DNA from: a virus
Virus record (IMG/VR): IMGVR_UViG_3300032116_000668
Span: 1 to 35,965 of that record
Length of the DNA: 35,965 nt
Strand: one strand, 5' to 3'
The translations under genes and the position numbers were made by a program. This document shows, one piece after another, positions 23,542 through 30,378 of the stretch. Below the pieces are notes generated by a model, which ran no database searches, had not been told where the DNA came from, and saw only the letters and a list, made by a program, of their open reading frames with translations. How positions within the stretch are numbered: the stretch's first letter is position 1; the number at the start of each line of letters is the position of its first letter.

Positions 23542-23901
23542 CTACTCAGGTTCAAAGGCGTTTTCGATCTGCTCACGGGCCTCGTCATCAAGTTCAATCC
23601 GCTTGAGAATGAACGGCTGCGGCTTCGTGACTCGCCGGTCGTATTCGGTGTCCTGGCTCCACGTCGCTTGTATGCGTACGCAGGCGGCCTTGATCTCTCG
23701 CGGCGTCGGATCTCGCTGGCGAACCGGCTTAAACCGTAGCCGCCTGTCGTTTCGCAGGGGCAGTTCCCACACGTCACGCAGGCGGATGACTTGGTCCTTG
23801 GAAATCGTCCAACGCTCACAGAGTGCGGCGATGGGTAGGTTCAGTACCCAATCGGCACGAAACGCCGTGACGCTGATGGTGGCGGTTATTCCGCGTGGCA
23901 T
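23542..23901 (-). CDS. Helix-turn-helix protein with DPTPxEI motif
   Basis: 119 aa. Residues 22-50 (A-A-L-C-E-R-W-T-I-S-K-D-Q-V-I-R-L-R) look like a helix-turn-helix; then basic L-R-N-D-R-R-L-R, then R-D-P-T-P-R-E-I-K-A-A-C and a W-S-x-x-x-E helix. A matching DPTPEEI stretch occurs in the double-HTH protein at 26934-27389, so the two may belong to one regulator class. ATG at 23901 overlaps the glycosyltransferase gene by 16 nt. Probable DNA-binding regulator; targets unknown. Candidate late-gene regulator because it precedes the lysis and virion genes. Confidence 0.65.
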   Translation of the reverse strand: MPRGITATISVTAFRADWVLNLPIAALCERWTISKDQVIRLRDVWELPLRNDRRLRFKPVRQRDPTPREIKAACVRIQATWSQDTEYDRRVTKPQPFILKRIELDDEAREQIENAFEPE

Positions 23902-24758
23902 GGCTCAGGCAGCCAGCTCATGATGGTTCGCATGGCAGGGCAGAGGTACAAGTGCTGCCCAGTTGCTCGAGCGATGCTGCGATGGAACGGCACATGCTCG
24001 CAGTCTGCGGTGCCGTCGTATGTGCCTTTCAGAAACGCTTCCGTGCGATAGATGGCCATGCCGCCGAACGCCGATGAGACAAGCACAGGCGGCGAGCCAA
24101 CAGGCGGCAGCCATGTGTAGCCGAATCCGCCGTACCCATTTTGGTACGTGTCGTAGTCGCAGTCGGCCTGGCCTACGCCACGCAAGGCCCAAAGGTCGTA
24201 GTGGTGCCACTGCGGCCCGTTGCCGAAGTCGTACTGAAACAGGCTGACGCTTGCCATGCCGTACGCACCGGGCAACTCAACGAGCCAGCCGAGCCCGCTC
24301 AGCAAGCCTTGGTGGTTCCAGCCGCCCCAAGCGTCCCAGTCAATGACGCAAACGTAGTCGGCATCCGGTGAGCACGCCCGTACCCATCGCTGGCATGAGT
24401 CTCGGTATTCCGCCAGGGCGATGGTGCGTCGGCCGGCGAACTCGGCACCGTGCTGCTCACGGCCAAGAATCTGGTAATGAAACGTCGCCTGCGGCTTCTC
24501 TCGGCAGTAATTGTGCAGCACGTCTAGCGTCGCGTCTTCGCAGTCGTTGCTCTCTATGTGCAGCGACCACGAGCCGCAAAGATCCTGCAACTTCTCAAGC
24601 AGGCCAAGGTTCTGAGCGAGTCGCACGGCACAGTTGCGTGCCAGCCCAACGAAAGCCACCTTGCTGTTTCGCAGGCGGGCTAAGCCTTCCTCTGCACGCT
24701 GTAGGTAGCTATCGGTAAACGGCTCGTCAGGCTGCCAGAGTCGTGCGGGGATAATCAT
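23886..24758 (-). CDS. GT-A-type glycosyltransferase
   Basis: 290 aa. ATG at 24758 is in an ATGA overlap with the GT2 gene and follows GGAGG. The opening region has V-A-F-V-G-L-A-R-N-C-A and a repeated E-S-N-D-C-E-D-A-T-L-D strand; D140-x-D142 (VCVIDWD) is the metal-binding motif, followed by aromatic acceptor-site segments (W-H-H-Y-D-L-W-A). The pattern is near CMT1-like / GT69-type alpha-mannosyltransferases, but this is not certain. No membrane segment. Paired with the GT2 enzyme upstream, it may modify host surface sugars, phage DNA or virion proteins. Confidence 0.75.
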   Translation of the reverse strand: MIIPARLWQPDEPFTDSYLQRAEEGLARLRNSKVAFVGLARNCAVRLAQNLGLLEKLQDLCGSWSLHIESNDCEDATLDVLHNYCREKPQATFHYQILGREQHGAEFAGRRTIALAEYRDSCQRWVRACSPDADYVCVIDWDAWGGWNHQGLLSGLGWLVELPGAYGMASVSLFQYDFGNGPQWHHYDLWALRGVGQADCDYDTYQNGYGGFGYTWLPPVGSPPVLVSSAFGGMAIYRTEAFLKGTYDGTADCEHVPFHRSIARATGQHLYLCPAMRTIMSWLPEPCHAE

Positions 24759-25525
24759 GCGACCTCCACATAGCAACGCTTGCGGGCCATGCCCTTAATC
24801 GTCTCGCGGTCCAGCCCCGCGTATTCCATCCACGCCACGGCGTGCATTCCCATGGTGCGGTAATCGTCATCTGTCCAATCGGGATTGCGTCCGTAGCTTC
24901 GCTCTCGCACGGTGAGCCCAGCACCCTTGGCATGAACGTACGCAGCCCCAAAGAGACACGCCACGGTGCCATAACCCACGCTGTCCATCAGCGGGCCAAG
25001 CGACTCCCAACTCATCCGCCACAGCCAATGCACCATATCGCGGCGTAGTGACGAGCCAATGCCGCTCTCGATCAGATTCGACGGCCCACGCACGCGAGCA
25101 CGCACCTCATCGGCGGATCTGTAGCCGTAGAACTCGCTCATGTGCCAGTGGGTAAACCGTCCAAACTCGTCAAAGGCGTCTGCGTCAGTGAAAACAACTG
25201 GGGCATGAGCATTGCGGCGAACCGCCTCAACCGCAGCAGGGTAGAGCCAGTCATCGGCGGCCAGCCCAATAACGTGATTGCTGGTTAGCGATAGCCAAAC
25301 GTCGCGCTGTGCCGCGTTGTGGTCCTTGGACTTCTCTGGGTGCCGCACGTACTGAACATGCGGATGGCTCTTCTGCCATTGCTGAACGACGCTGTACGTG
25401 GCATCCGTGCTGGCATCGTCCACAACGACAATCTCGTCAGCACCGCCAACGCATGCTGAACCAAGAGCACGGCCGAGCGTGCTGGCCATGTTCCACGTCG
25501 GAATAACGACGGCCACTGTGCTCAC
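24755..25525 (-). CDS. Family 2 glycosyltransferase
   Basis: 256 aa GT2 enzyme: V-V-I-P-T-W-N near residue 6-12, D-D-A-S-T (36-40) for the nucleotide, A-D-D (90-92) as the metal motif in GLAADDWLYP, then a W-x-x-D-D-Y segment near 215. It would move a sugar from a nucleotide donor to an unknown acceptor. Start is GTG at 25525 in a GTGA overlap with RusA; Shine-Dalgarno is weak, so it is probably translationally coupled. No transmembrane helices, which makes a cytoplasmic target more likely than O-antigen polymer export. Confidence 0.85.
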   Translation of the reverse strand: MSTVAVVIPTWNMASTLGRALGSACVGGADEIVVVDDASTDATYSVVQQWQKSHPHVQYVRHPEKSKDHNAAQRDVWLSLTSNHVIGLAADDWLYPAAVEAVRRNAHAPVVFTDADAFDEFGRFTHWHMSEFYGYRSADEVRARVRGPSNLIESGIGSSLRRDMVHWLWRMSWESLGPLMDSVGYGTVACLFGAAYVHAKGAGLTVRERSYGRNPDWTDDDYRTMGMHAVAWMEYAGLDRETIKGMARKRCYVEVA

Positions 25526-25920
25526 GAGATTCGCACGGTAGTCCGTGCCTCCGTGCCGTAGCTCTTCTCCACCACCAGGCGGCCCACCAGCGAGTCATCG
25601 CCCATCACGTCCTGCAATGCGTCGAGCACGGCCTTGGCTAGGTTGTCCACGTCGGGCCTGGGCAACTTCGGTGCGTCAAGTTTCACGCCAGATTTACGCA
25701 GGTGCGACTTCGGCCGCTCAAAGACGGCATCAATCACCACGTTAAGCACCTCGCCGGTTGTCGTGAGCCCAGCACCTCGAGCAGCTGCGGCGATAGCCTC
25801 GCGGTACGCATGCACTGGGTGCTTTCCTGGCACGTACGCACGGGCGAACCCGCCCGCAGTCGAGACACGCGGCCTCGGTTGCGGGACGGGCTGCCCTGGT
25901 ACGGTGAACGTGACGGCCAA
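25522..25920 (-). CDS. rusA: RusA-family Holliday junction resolvase
   Basis: 132 aa. RusA motif P-R-P-D90-V-D92-N-L-A-K, D100 and the G-D-D-S-L-V-G segment (D108, D109) carry the metal-binding acidic residues that cut four-way junctions. N-terminal P-G-Q-P-V-P-Q-P-R-P-R is the usual opening. It would process recombination or replication branches before packaging. The only in-frame start at the right place is TTG at 25920, 3 nt after the previous stop with GGTGAG close by; the start is less certain than the gene. Confidence 0.88.
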   Translation of the reverse strand: MAVTFTVPGQPVPQPRPRVSTAGGFARAYVPGKHPVHAYREAIAAAARGAGLTTTGEVLNVVIDAVFERPKSHLRKSGVKLDAPKLPRPDVDNLAKAVLDALQDVMGDDSLVGRLVVEKSYGTEARTTVRIS

Positions 25921-25923
25921 GGC

Positions 25924-26229
25924 TCACCGATAGCGGATGACGGCGAACCAGCGACGGGCCACGGGCGAGTAGGCAACGCCTTCTTCGACAATGACACGCT
26001 GCCCGAAGAAGCAGCAGTTGCGCCTAGCGGCCTCAGGCGTCGAGCCGGTGCCGATGCCCTCGCACTGGCCGCAGCTGCTGTGAACCAGCGAGCCACGGCG
26101 AGCAATAACGACGGCGTGATCCTGGGCGCTGATCACAGAGCCACGACGAGCCACCACGGTGGTATCGGCGCGAGCCGAGACGGCGCAGGCCACGAACAAA
26201 CAAACGAGCATAGCAATCAAGAAACGCAT
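25924..26229 (-). CDS. Secreted small Cys-motif protein
   Basis: 101 aa. Residues 1-21 (MRFLIAMLVCLFVACAVSARA) are a Sec signal peptide with a likely cleavage after A-R-A. The mature part has paired V-V-A-R-R-G-S-V / V-V-I-A-R-R-G-S-L repeats, then C-G-Q-C-E-G-I-G-T-G and C-C-F-F-G, possibly disulfide or metal-linked. ATG at 26229 follows AGGAGG. A phage-encoded exported protein may alter the host surface (superinfection exclusion) or help lysis. Resembles small exported proteins I associate with planctomycetes; family not named. Confidence 0.65.
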   Translation of the reverse strand: MRFLIAMLVCLFVACAVSARADTTVVARRGSVISAQDHAVVIARRGSLVHSSCGQCEGIGTGSTPEAARRNCCFFGQRVIVEEGVAYSPVARRWFAVIRYR

Positions 26230-26478
26230 AGCAGTCCTCCTGTGACTGGGAAACGATCCACAGCCAGGAGAATGCCAAGCGTGTCAAGCGTTACGGGGTG
26301 CCCGAGTCATATGCGAACGTGTTCTTTCTTCGTCGCTTTTGAGACACGTTCGGGGCTCATGTCGCTGGCGGCGACAGTCGTACTATGCAGCACTCTTACG
26401 CGTCTCGCGGCCGTGCAAGGCGGATTCGGACTGCCGGCGGGGTGTTATGAGGTTCCGCATAAACACTGGTTATGTGGC
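26230..26478 (-). other. Intergenic gap with possible promoter
   Basis: The longest non-coding gap inside the leftward operon, 249 bp. On the - strand it contains a perfect -35 hexamer TTGACA (complement of 26282-26287) about 55 nt before the start at 26229, but no good -10 at 17-18 bp, so promoter identity is weak. A small inverted repeat CATAA/TTATG (26456-26472) lies near its upstream end. Functional mid-operon promoter or terminator is plausible from size and position only. No tRNA or convincing gene seen. Confidence 0.3.
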
Positions 26479-26937
26479 CTACTTCAACCGCTCCAGCAGG
26501 CCGCGCAGCGTGGCGGCTGCGTTAGCATCTGCCTCTCGCGGTGATCGGTGGAACGCCGCGAAATACGCAATCGCCTCCCGCTCCGCTGCGGTGAGGCGTT
26601 CCCGTTCGGGAGTTTTTGCGTTCTGCGAGTGGCATTCCGCCGCCTTGTCGCGAGTTTGTCGCAAGTTTTGTCCCGTTCGGGATATGAGTCCGCGGAGCGT
26701 GGCGGCAGTCTCTGCTGACTCTGGCGTAATCTCGGCGTAACGGTCGGCTGCATCGGCAATCGCAGAACGCTCAGCGTCGGAGAGCGTTGGCTTTGAATCA
26801 ACGCCCGTTGATATACCGGAGGTATACGCCGCGAGAGCGAAGCGAAGCCGCTCAATCTCCGCAGCAGCCTCGTCGGATAACTGCGGCAGATGGATATGCC
26901 GCAGAGAGCGAAGCCGCTCAACGATGTCGTTGCTCAT
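26479..26937 (-). CDS. Repeat-containing hypothetical protein
   Basis: 152 aa, helical. Two related units: L-S-D-A-E-R-S-A-I-A ... A-A-T-L-R-G-L-I-S-R and L-T-A-A-E-R-E-A-I-A ... A-A-T-L-R-G-L-L-E-R (near residues 51-86 and 115-151), an internal duplication. The N-terminal part also has a heptad I-E-R-L-R. ATG at 26937 is in an ATGA overlap with AGGGG upstream. Probably a scaffold or protein-interaction protein of the early region; function unknown. Confidence 0.65.
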   Translation of the reverse strand: MSNDIVERLRSLRHIHLPQLSDEAAAEIERLRFALAAYTSGISTGVDSKPTLSDAERSAIADAADRYAEITPESAETAATLRGLISRTGQNLRQTRDKAAECHSQNAKTPERERLTAAEREAIAYFAAFHRSPREADANAAATLRGLLERLK

Positions 26938-27389
26938 GCCAATCCCCTTGGCTGGCAAATCCCATTCCGCCACTTGCTCACCTTGCTGTGCGTGCTGCAC
27001 GCAGGCTCTTTCCGCCGCTCAGCAAAGTGCCGCTCTCGGCACTCTCTGGCCCGCTCGGCAATCTCCTCTGGCGTCGGATCGTCTAGCGGCATCTTGCGTA
27101 TAGGCTCGCGCGGCGGCAGATTGTGCTGCTTCACCAGCATGGTGACGGTGGACGCCGAGCAACCAAGCTGTATCCCGATTTCTGTCAGCGTCAGCCCCTG
27201 CTGCCACAACGCAAGCAGCTGCTCGCGGTCCACTCGCTTTGCGTGCGTGCCGCTTGCCACCTTGTGGCCGTTCAAGATCCGCCACACCGTGGAACGAGCC
27301 GAGCCAATACGCTCGGCAATCTCGTCCACGGTGACGCCGTAGGCGTACAGGCGGTGTACGTGCTCGTAGTCGTACGTCCTCGTCCTCAT
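26934..27389 (-). CDS. Double helix-turn-helix regulator
   Basis: 151 aa with two resolvase-like HTH units: G-V-T-V-D-E-I-A-E-R-I-G-S-A-R-S-T-V (about 18-36) and G-L-T-L-T-E-I-G-I-Q-L-G-C-S-A-S-T-V (about 65-82). Then comes D-D-P-T-P-E-E-I-A-E-R and a basic R-E-C-R-E-R-H tail. Likely a DNA-binding regulator of the phage; also reminiscent of small recombinase C-terminal HTH or GcrA-like domains. ATG at 27389 in an ATGA overlap with dnaN and GGAGG upstream. It is the strongest candidate regulator of the operon along with the LexA-type protein. Confidence 0.75.
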   Translation of the reverse strand: MRTRTYDYEHVHRLYAYGVTVDEIAERIGSARSTVWRILNGHKVASGTHAKRVDREQLLALWQQGLTLTEIGIQLGCSASTVTMLVKQHNLPPREPIRKMPLDDPTPEEIAERARECRERHFAERRKEPACSTHSKVSKWRNGICQPRGLA

Positions 27390-28492
27390 GCGTCCTCCGC
27401 CAGCGGCATGATGACGCCCGTGTACGGGCCACAGCGAAGCAGCACGCGACTCTGAGCGTCTTTGACGTACACGTCAACGTGCGGCTCTTCGTCCTGCGGC
27501 AGATGAGCCAAGAACTGAGCCAGATACTTCGGGTCCAGCTTCGTCGGTGCCGTCGAGCCAGCCGCAATCGTCGGGCAGATCACGGCGCTTTCGCCGTACT
27601 CGCTCGAGCGGCCAGCCAGGTGCAGCGTGTTTGCCGTCCACGCCAGCGTGATGCCCTTGGACTGCTCACTGGTGACGATGGCAGCGGACTGCACCGCCTG
27701 GAGCAGCTCCACCACGTCGATCACCGTGGCCTCGCCTTCGGGCTCACCGACAACGTCACGCCAGCGTGGGAACTTGCCTTCCACAAGCCGGCCCGTGACG
27801 GTGCAGCCGTCAAGGCTGAACCGAACTTCCTTGGCGTTGGCTTCGATTTGCACCGAGCCGTCACCGCTGGCCATGCTGGCCACGGCAGCCATGAGCCTGC
27901 CAGGAATGATCGTCTGCGAATCGTCCACCGCCTGGTCCGTCTCGGTTTCGACGCACGCGAGCCGGCGGCCGTCAGTCGCAACCCAGGTAGGGTTGCCGTC
28001 CTTCACGTCGATGAGCACGCCACCCAGTGCATAGCGGCTGCTCTCGTTGTCCGTCGCGTAGATGGTCGCCTTCGCGGCCCGGCTGAACTGATCCGCCGGC
28101 AGACGGCAGACGGCCTTGAGCTCGCCTGCCTCCCACGTCGGGTACTCAGCAACGTCCTCAGTCGGCAGCGTCCACGAGCCAGCACCGCACTTCACGACGA
28201 TGCTGCTGCCGCTTGGCTTCAGCACCACCTCGTCGCCGGTCGCGGCCCGCAGAATCGCAGACAGACGATGAGCCGGCAGCAGCATAGGCTCGCCGTGGTA
28301 GTCGATCTCCCGGTCGATCCGCACTTCGAGGTCCGTGCCGCTGAGCAGCCCGTCACCAAGCCTGACGTTTTGCAGCACCGGCTTGGCGCTCTTCGACGGC
28401 ACGGCACGCATCACGTCCGCAAGTGCGGCCCTCAGCGTTGCAGTGTCCAGCGTGATTCCCGTGCTCTTCCGTTCTTTCGTTGCAGTAGCCAT
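27386..28492 (-). CDS. dnaN: DNA polymerase III beta subunit (sliding clamp)
   Basis: 368 aa, about the normal length for a bacterial beta clamp. Signature strands and turns: A-T-D-N-E-S-S-R-Y-A-L-G-G-V near 150, V-A-T-D-G-R-R-L-A near 175, E-G-K-F-P-R-W-R near 240 and C-terminal Y-T-G-V-I-M-P-L. Forms a ring on DNA that keeps polymerase attached. No phage polymerase was found in the window, so it probably recruits host polymerase III or competes with the host clamp. ATG at 28492 with AAAGGA. Host-derived acquisition is possible. Confidence 0.92.
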   Translation of the reverse strand: MATATKERKSTGITLDTATLRAALADVMRAVPSKSAKPVLQNVRLGDGLLSGTDLEVRIDREIDYHGEPMLLPAHRLSAILRAATGDEVVLKPSGSSIVVKCGAGSWTLPTEDVAEYPTWEAGELKAVCRLPADQFSRAAKATIYATDNESSRYALGGVLIDVKDGNPTWVATDGRRLACVETETDQAVDDSQTIIPGRLMAAVASMASGDGSVQIEANAKEVRFSLDGCTVTGRLVEGKFPRWRDVVGEPEGEATVIDVVELLQAVQSAAIVTSEQSKGITLAWTANTLHLAGRSSEYGESAVICPTIAAGSTAPTKLDPKYLAQFLAHLPQDEEPHVDVYVKDAQSRVLLRCGPYTGVIMPLAEDA

Positions 28493-28601
28493 GTGATTCC
28501 TTTCGTGGCTTCAAAGATGCACCAACCAAAATGCCCAAGGCGAACGTCGCCGCAAGCAAGAACTCACCAATCGCAATCCACACAACGTCGGAGATGCTCA
28601 T
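28353..28601 (-). CDS. Small membrane protein overlapping dnaN
   Basis: 82 aa. ATG at 28601 is in an ATGA overlap with the preceding gene. One membrane segment at residues 6-27 (VVWIAIGEFLLAATFALGIL), then K-P-R-K and a long tail that overlaps dnaN in another frame by 140 nt. The coupled start and the clear hydrophobic helix fill the 105-nt gap before dnaN, so at least the N-terminal part looks coding. The overlapping tail is of uncertain value; a frameshift in sequence is possible. Confidence 0.5.
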   Translation of the reverse strand: MSISDVVWIAIGEFLLAATFALGILVGASLKPRKESHGYCNERTEEHGNHAGHCNAEGRTCGRDACRAVEERQAGAAKRQAW

Positions 28602-28861
28602 AGCCCTTCTCCGTTGTCCTCAAGCAGCGGCCAAGTCTTTGGCTGCTCTTGCGCCTCGATCTGCTCGAAATACATCGCCTGCCGCACGAGCCGCTCACGC
28701 AGCTGCTGGTTCTCAGCCTGCTGCTTCTCAATGAGCTTCACGGCGTCGAGAATCCAACTGGCGTGCTGCATGATCTCGTCGTGCATGGCCCAGTTCTCGC
28801 AACTCTCAGCGGCCTTGCTGTGGTAGCGATACAGGCGGCGTAGTGCCTTTAGCGTGTTCAT
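28598..28861 (-). CDS. Small helical protein
   Basis: 87 aa, predicted helical with a coiled-coil-like stretch I-E-K-Q-Q-A-E-N-Q-Q-L-R-E-R-L near the middle. ATG at 28861 is in an ATGA overlap and follows GGAGG. Sits between the LexA-type protein and dnaN, in the replication/regulation group. Function unknown. Confidence 0.6.
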   Translation of the reverse strand: MNTLKALRRLYRYHSKAAESCENWAMHDEIMQHASWILDAVKLIEKQQAENQQLRERLVRQAMYFEQIEAQEQPKTWPLLEDNGEGL

Positions 28862-29094
28862 GCGGCCTCCTTGACGATGCGAATCGTGCGAGCCTTGCCG
28901 TCTTCCCAAGTGATCCTGCCCTTTTTCCGCAACTGGTTCAGGTGAACCGAAGCGGCGTTGGGATTCTTGAAGTTGAAGGCAAAGCAAATCTCACGCACGG
29001 TCGGCCCGTAGTCGTGGACGTTGATAAATCCGACGATCCAGTCGAGCACGGACTGCTGGCGCTGCGTCAAAGGTTTGATGGTTGCTGGGGTCAT
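28858..29094 (-). CDS. LexA-type DNA-binding domain protein
   Basis: 78 aa matching the LexA N-terminal winged helix: L-T-x-R-Q-x-x-V-L-D-W-I, Y-G-P-T-V-R-E-I, the recognition helix around N-P-N-A-A-S-V-H-L, then L-R-K-K-G-R-I-T-W and closing R-T-I-R-I-V. It lacks the C-terminal autocleavage domain, so it cannot self-cleave like LexA. May compete with host LexA or repress phage genes. ATG at 29094 in an ATGA overlap, GGAGG upstream. Confidence 0.8.
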   Translation of the reverse strand: MTPATIKPLTQRQQSVLDWIVGFINVHDYGPTVREICFAFNFKNPNAASVHLNQLRKKGRITWEDGKARTIRIVKEAA

Positions 29095-29912
29095 GTGCCC
29101 TCCTTGGCGGCTGCAAGTTTTCTACGGGTACGGTCAAACGCTTCGGCTACGTCGCCGGTGAATGCTCGTGGCGGTGCAGGTGCGTCCGCGAAGTCACGGC
29201 CAGACTGCTTGCCGGGCGCATCGTCAAACGAGCCCGCCAGCACCTTGTCAACGAAGCCGGGCGAGAACAGCTGCAGCATCGTGGCCGGCGTCTTGAAAAA
29301 CCGGCACTTGGGCAGCCGCTCAATGGCAGCCATGGCATCGCGGCACCAGTCGGGATCGTCCGCCAGGTGGGCGTTCTGCTTTGGCGGGCGTTCCAGCTTC
29401 CATGGCTTCAGCCCGCTGGCTTCCCATGCTTTTAGGATTTCCTGCCAAGTCACTCGCGTGGAGGAGGATGAATTTCTCTTCTCTTCTCCTCTTAATTCTG
29501 GGGCGCACGAGCGCCCAGGGTCCGACGCATCAGCGCCCTCACCCTGGGCGCATGAGCGCCGCACCTCCCTGTCCTTGGCATGACGGACGGCAGCCTGCAC
29601 CCGAGCCTTGGCCGAAGAAGAGAACCGACGCTCCCATCCTGGGATCGCCACAGTCCCCGTAGCCTCGTCCACCTCAAGCCAGCCGACACGCTGGACGCCC
29701 GCCCAGAACGTGTCACTGCCACCAATCAGCCGGGCCAGACGCCGCACTGTCATGCGGGCGGTGCCGTCCTCAGAGTTCATTGCGGCCCAAAGCCACAGTT
29801 GCACCACGCGGCCAATCACCGCGTCCTGCGGCTCGCCAGTCTCGTCCACGAGCTCGAGCACTTCGGGCTTCGTGGCGAGGTTGCAGTCGATGGGAATCCA
29901 TTCACCGGCCAT
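29091..29912 (-). CDS. DnaT/DnaD-like replication protein
   Basis: 273 aa from ATG at 29912 after GGAGG; longer in-frame sequence upstream lies in another gene. N-terminal M-A-G-E-W-I-P-I-D and L-A-T-K-P-E-V-L-x-L, then R-M-T-V-R-R-L-A-R-L-I-G winged-helix part, are typical of phage replisome-organiser proteins. The middle is a Ser/Arg-rich linker; the C-terminal half has W-Q-E-I-L-K-A-W and R-L-P-K-C-R-F-F-K-T-P-A-T-M. It probably binds the origin or loads helicase; no AAA+ loader was recognised beside it. Confidence 0.65.
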   Translation of the reverse strand: MAGEWIPIDCNLATKPEVLELVDETGEPQDAVIGRVVQLWLWAAMNSEDGTARMTVRRLARLIGGSDTFWAGVQRVGWLEVDEATGTVAIPGWERRFSSSAKARVQAAVRHAKDREVRRSCAQGEGADASDPGRSCAPELRGEEKRNSSSSTRVTWQEILKAWEASGLKPWKLERPPKQNAHLADDPDWCRDAMAAIERLPKCRFFKTPATMLQLFSPGFVDKVLAGSFDDAPGKQSGRDFADAPAPPRAFTGDVAEAFDRTRRKLAAAKEGT

Positions 29913-29925
29913 GCGTGGCCTCCTT

Positions 29926-30378
29926 TCACCCAGCAACCTTCGGACGAAGTACGCTGTCAATCGCCTGCTTTGCGTTAAACGTCCACGCCACCGCGAACTC
30001 GCGCCATCCTTCCCCGTCAAGACCGACTTTCTTAGTCCCTGCGTCGAAGTAGATGGTCGCGGAGATAATGTCGTTAGCCGTGTCGATTGGCTTGGACATT
30101 GAGAAAAGTCCGTGACGCAGTAACGCAACGCAATGAGTGCCGTTGAGCCTCGCCAGCGTCTGAAGAAGAATCCGCTGGCCTGTTGCGAGGTCTTCCAAAA
30201 ACTCGTGGTCGCGACTGAGTTCGCAAAACAACGCAGAGCCGTATGACTCAACCAGCATGTCGATGTCGCTGGGCGTAATCTTGCCCCTCATTTTTCCAGA
30301 CCACCAACTGTGGTCCAGCATCTTGCCTTGCGCGTATGCCTCGGGGCAGCGAATCCCGCCAGCCGTAAAACTGTTCAT
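29926..30378 (-). CDS. Possible PD-(D/E)xK-like phage protein
   Basis: 150 aa. ATG at 30378 is in an ATGA overlap with the ParB-Dam gene. The layout S-D-I-D-M-L-V-E ... A-L-F-C-E-L-S ... G-Q-R-I-L-L-Q-T-L resembles the D ... E-x-K ... Q core of small phage PD-(D/E)xK-like proteins: D38/D40, E53 and Q68. The expected Lys after the Glu is Ser55, so the active site may be lost or shifted. Function uncertain; it could be a nuclease remnant or a DNA-binding relative. Confidence 0.5.
   Translation of the reverse strand: MNSFTAGGIRCPEAYAQGKMLDHSWWSGKMRGKITPSDIDMLVESYGSALFCELSRDHEFLEDLATGQRILLQTLARLNGTHCVALLRHGLFSMSKPIDTANDIISATIYFDAGTKKVGLDGEGWREFAVAWTFNAKQAIDSVLRPKVAG

Noticed and set aside
23886-25525. 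Complete surface polysaccharide cluster
   Set aside because: Only two glycosyltransferases, with no flippase, polymerase or nucleotide-sugar synthesis genes.
26282-26287. Strong promoter from a perfect TTGACA on the - strand
   Set aside because: No acceptable -10 hexamer at 16-18 bp; kept only as a weak note in the gap entry.
27479-28603. Long + strand reading frame of 374 codons
   Set aside because: Runs antisense to the sliding clamp gene, which has clear family motifs; Arg/His-rich with no domain and no ribosome site.
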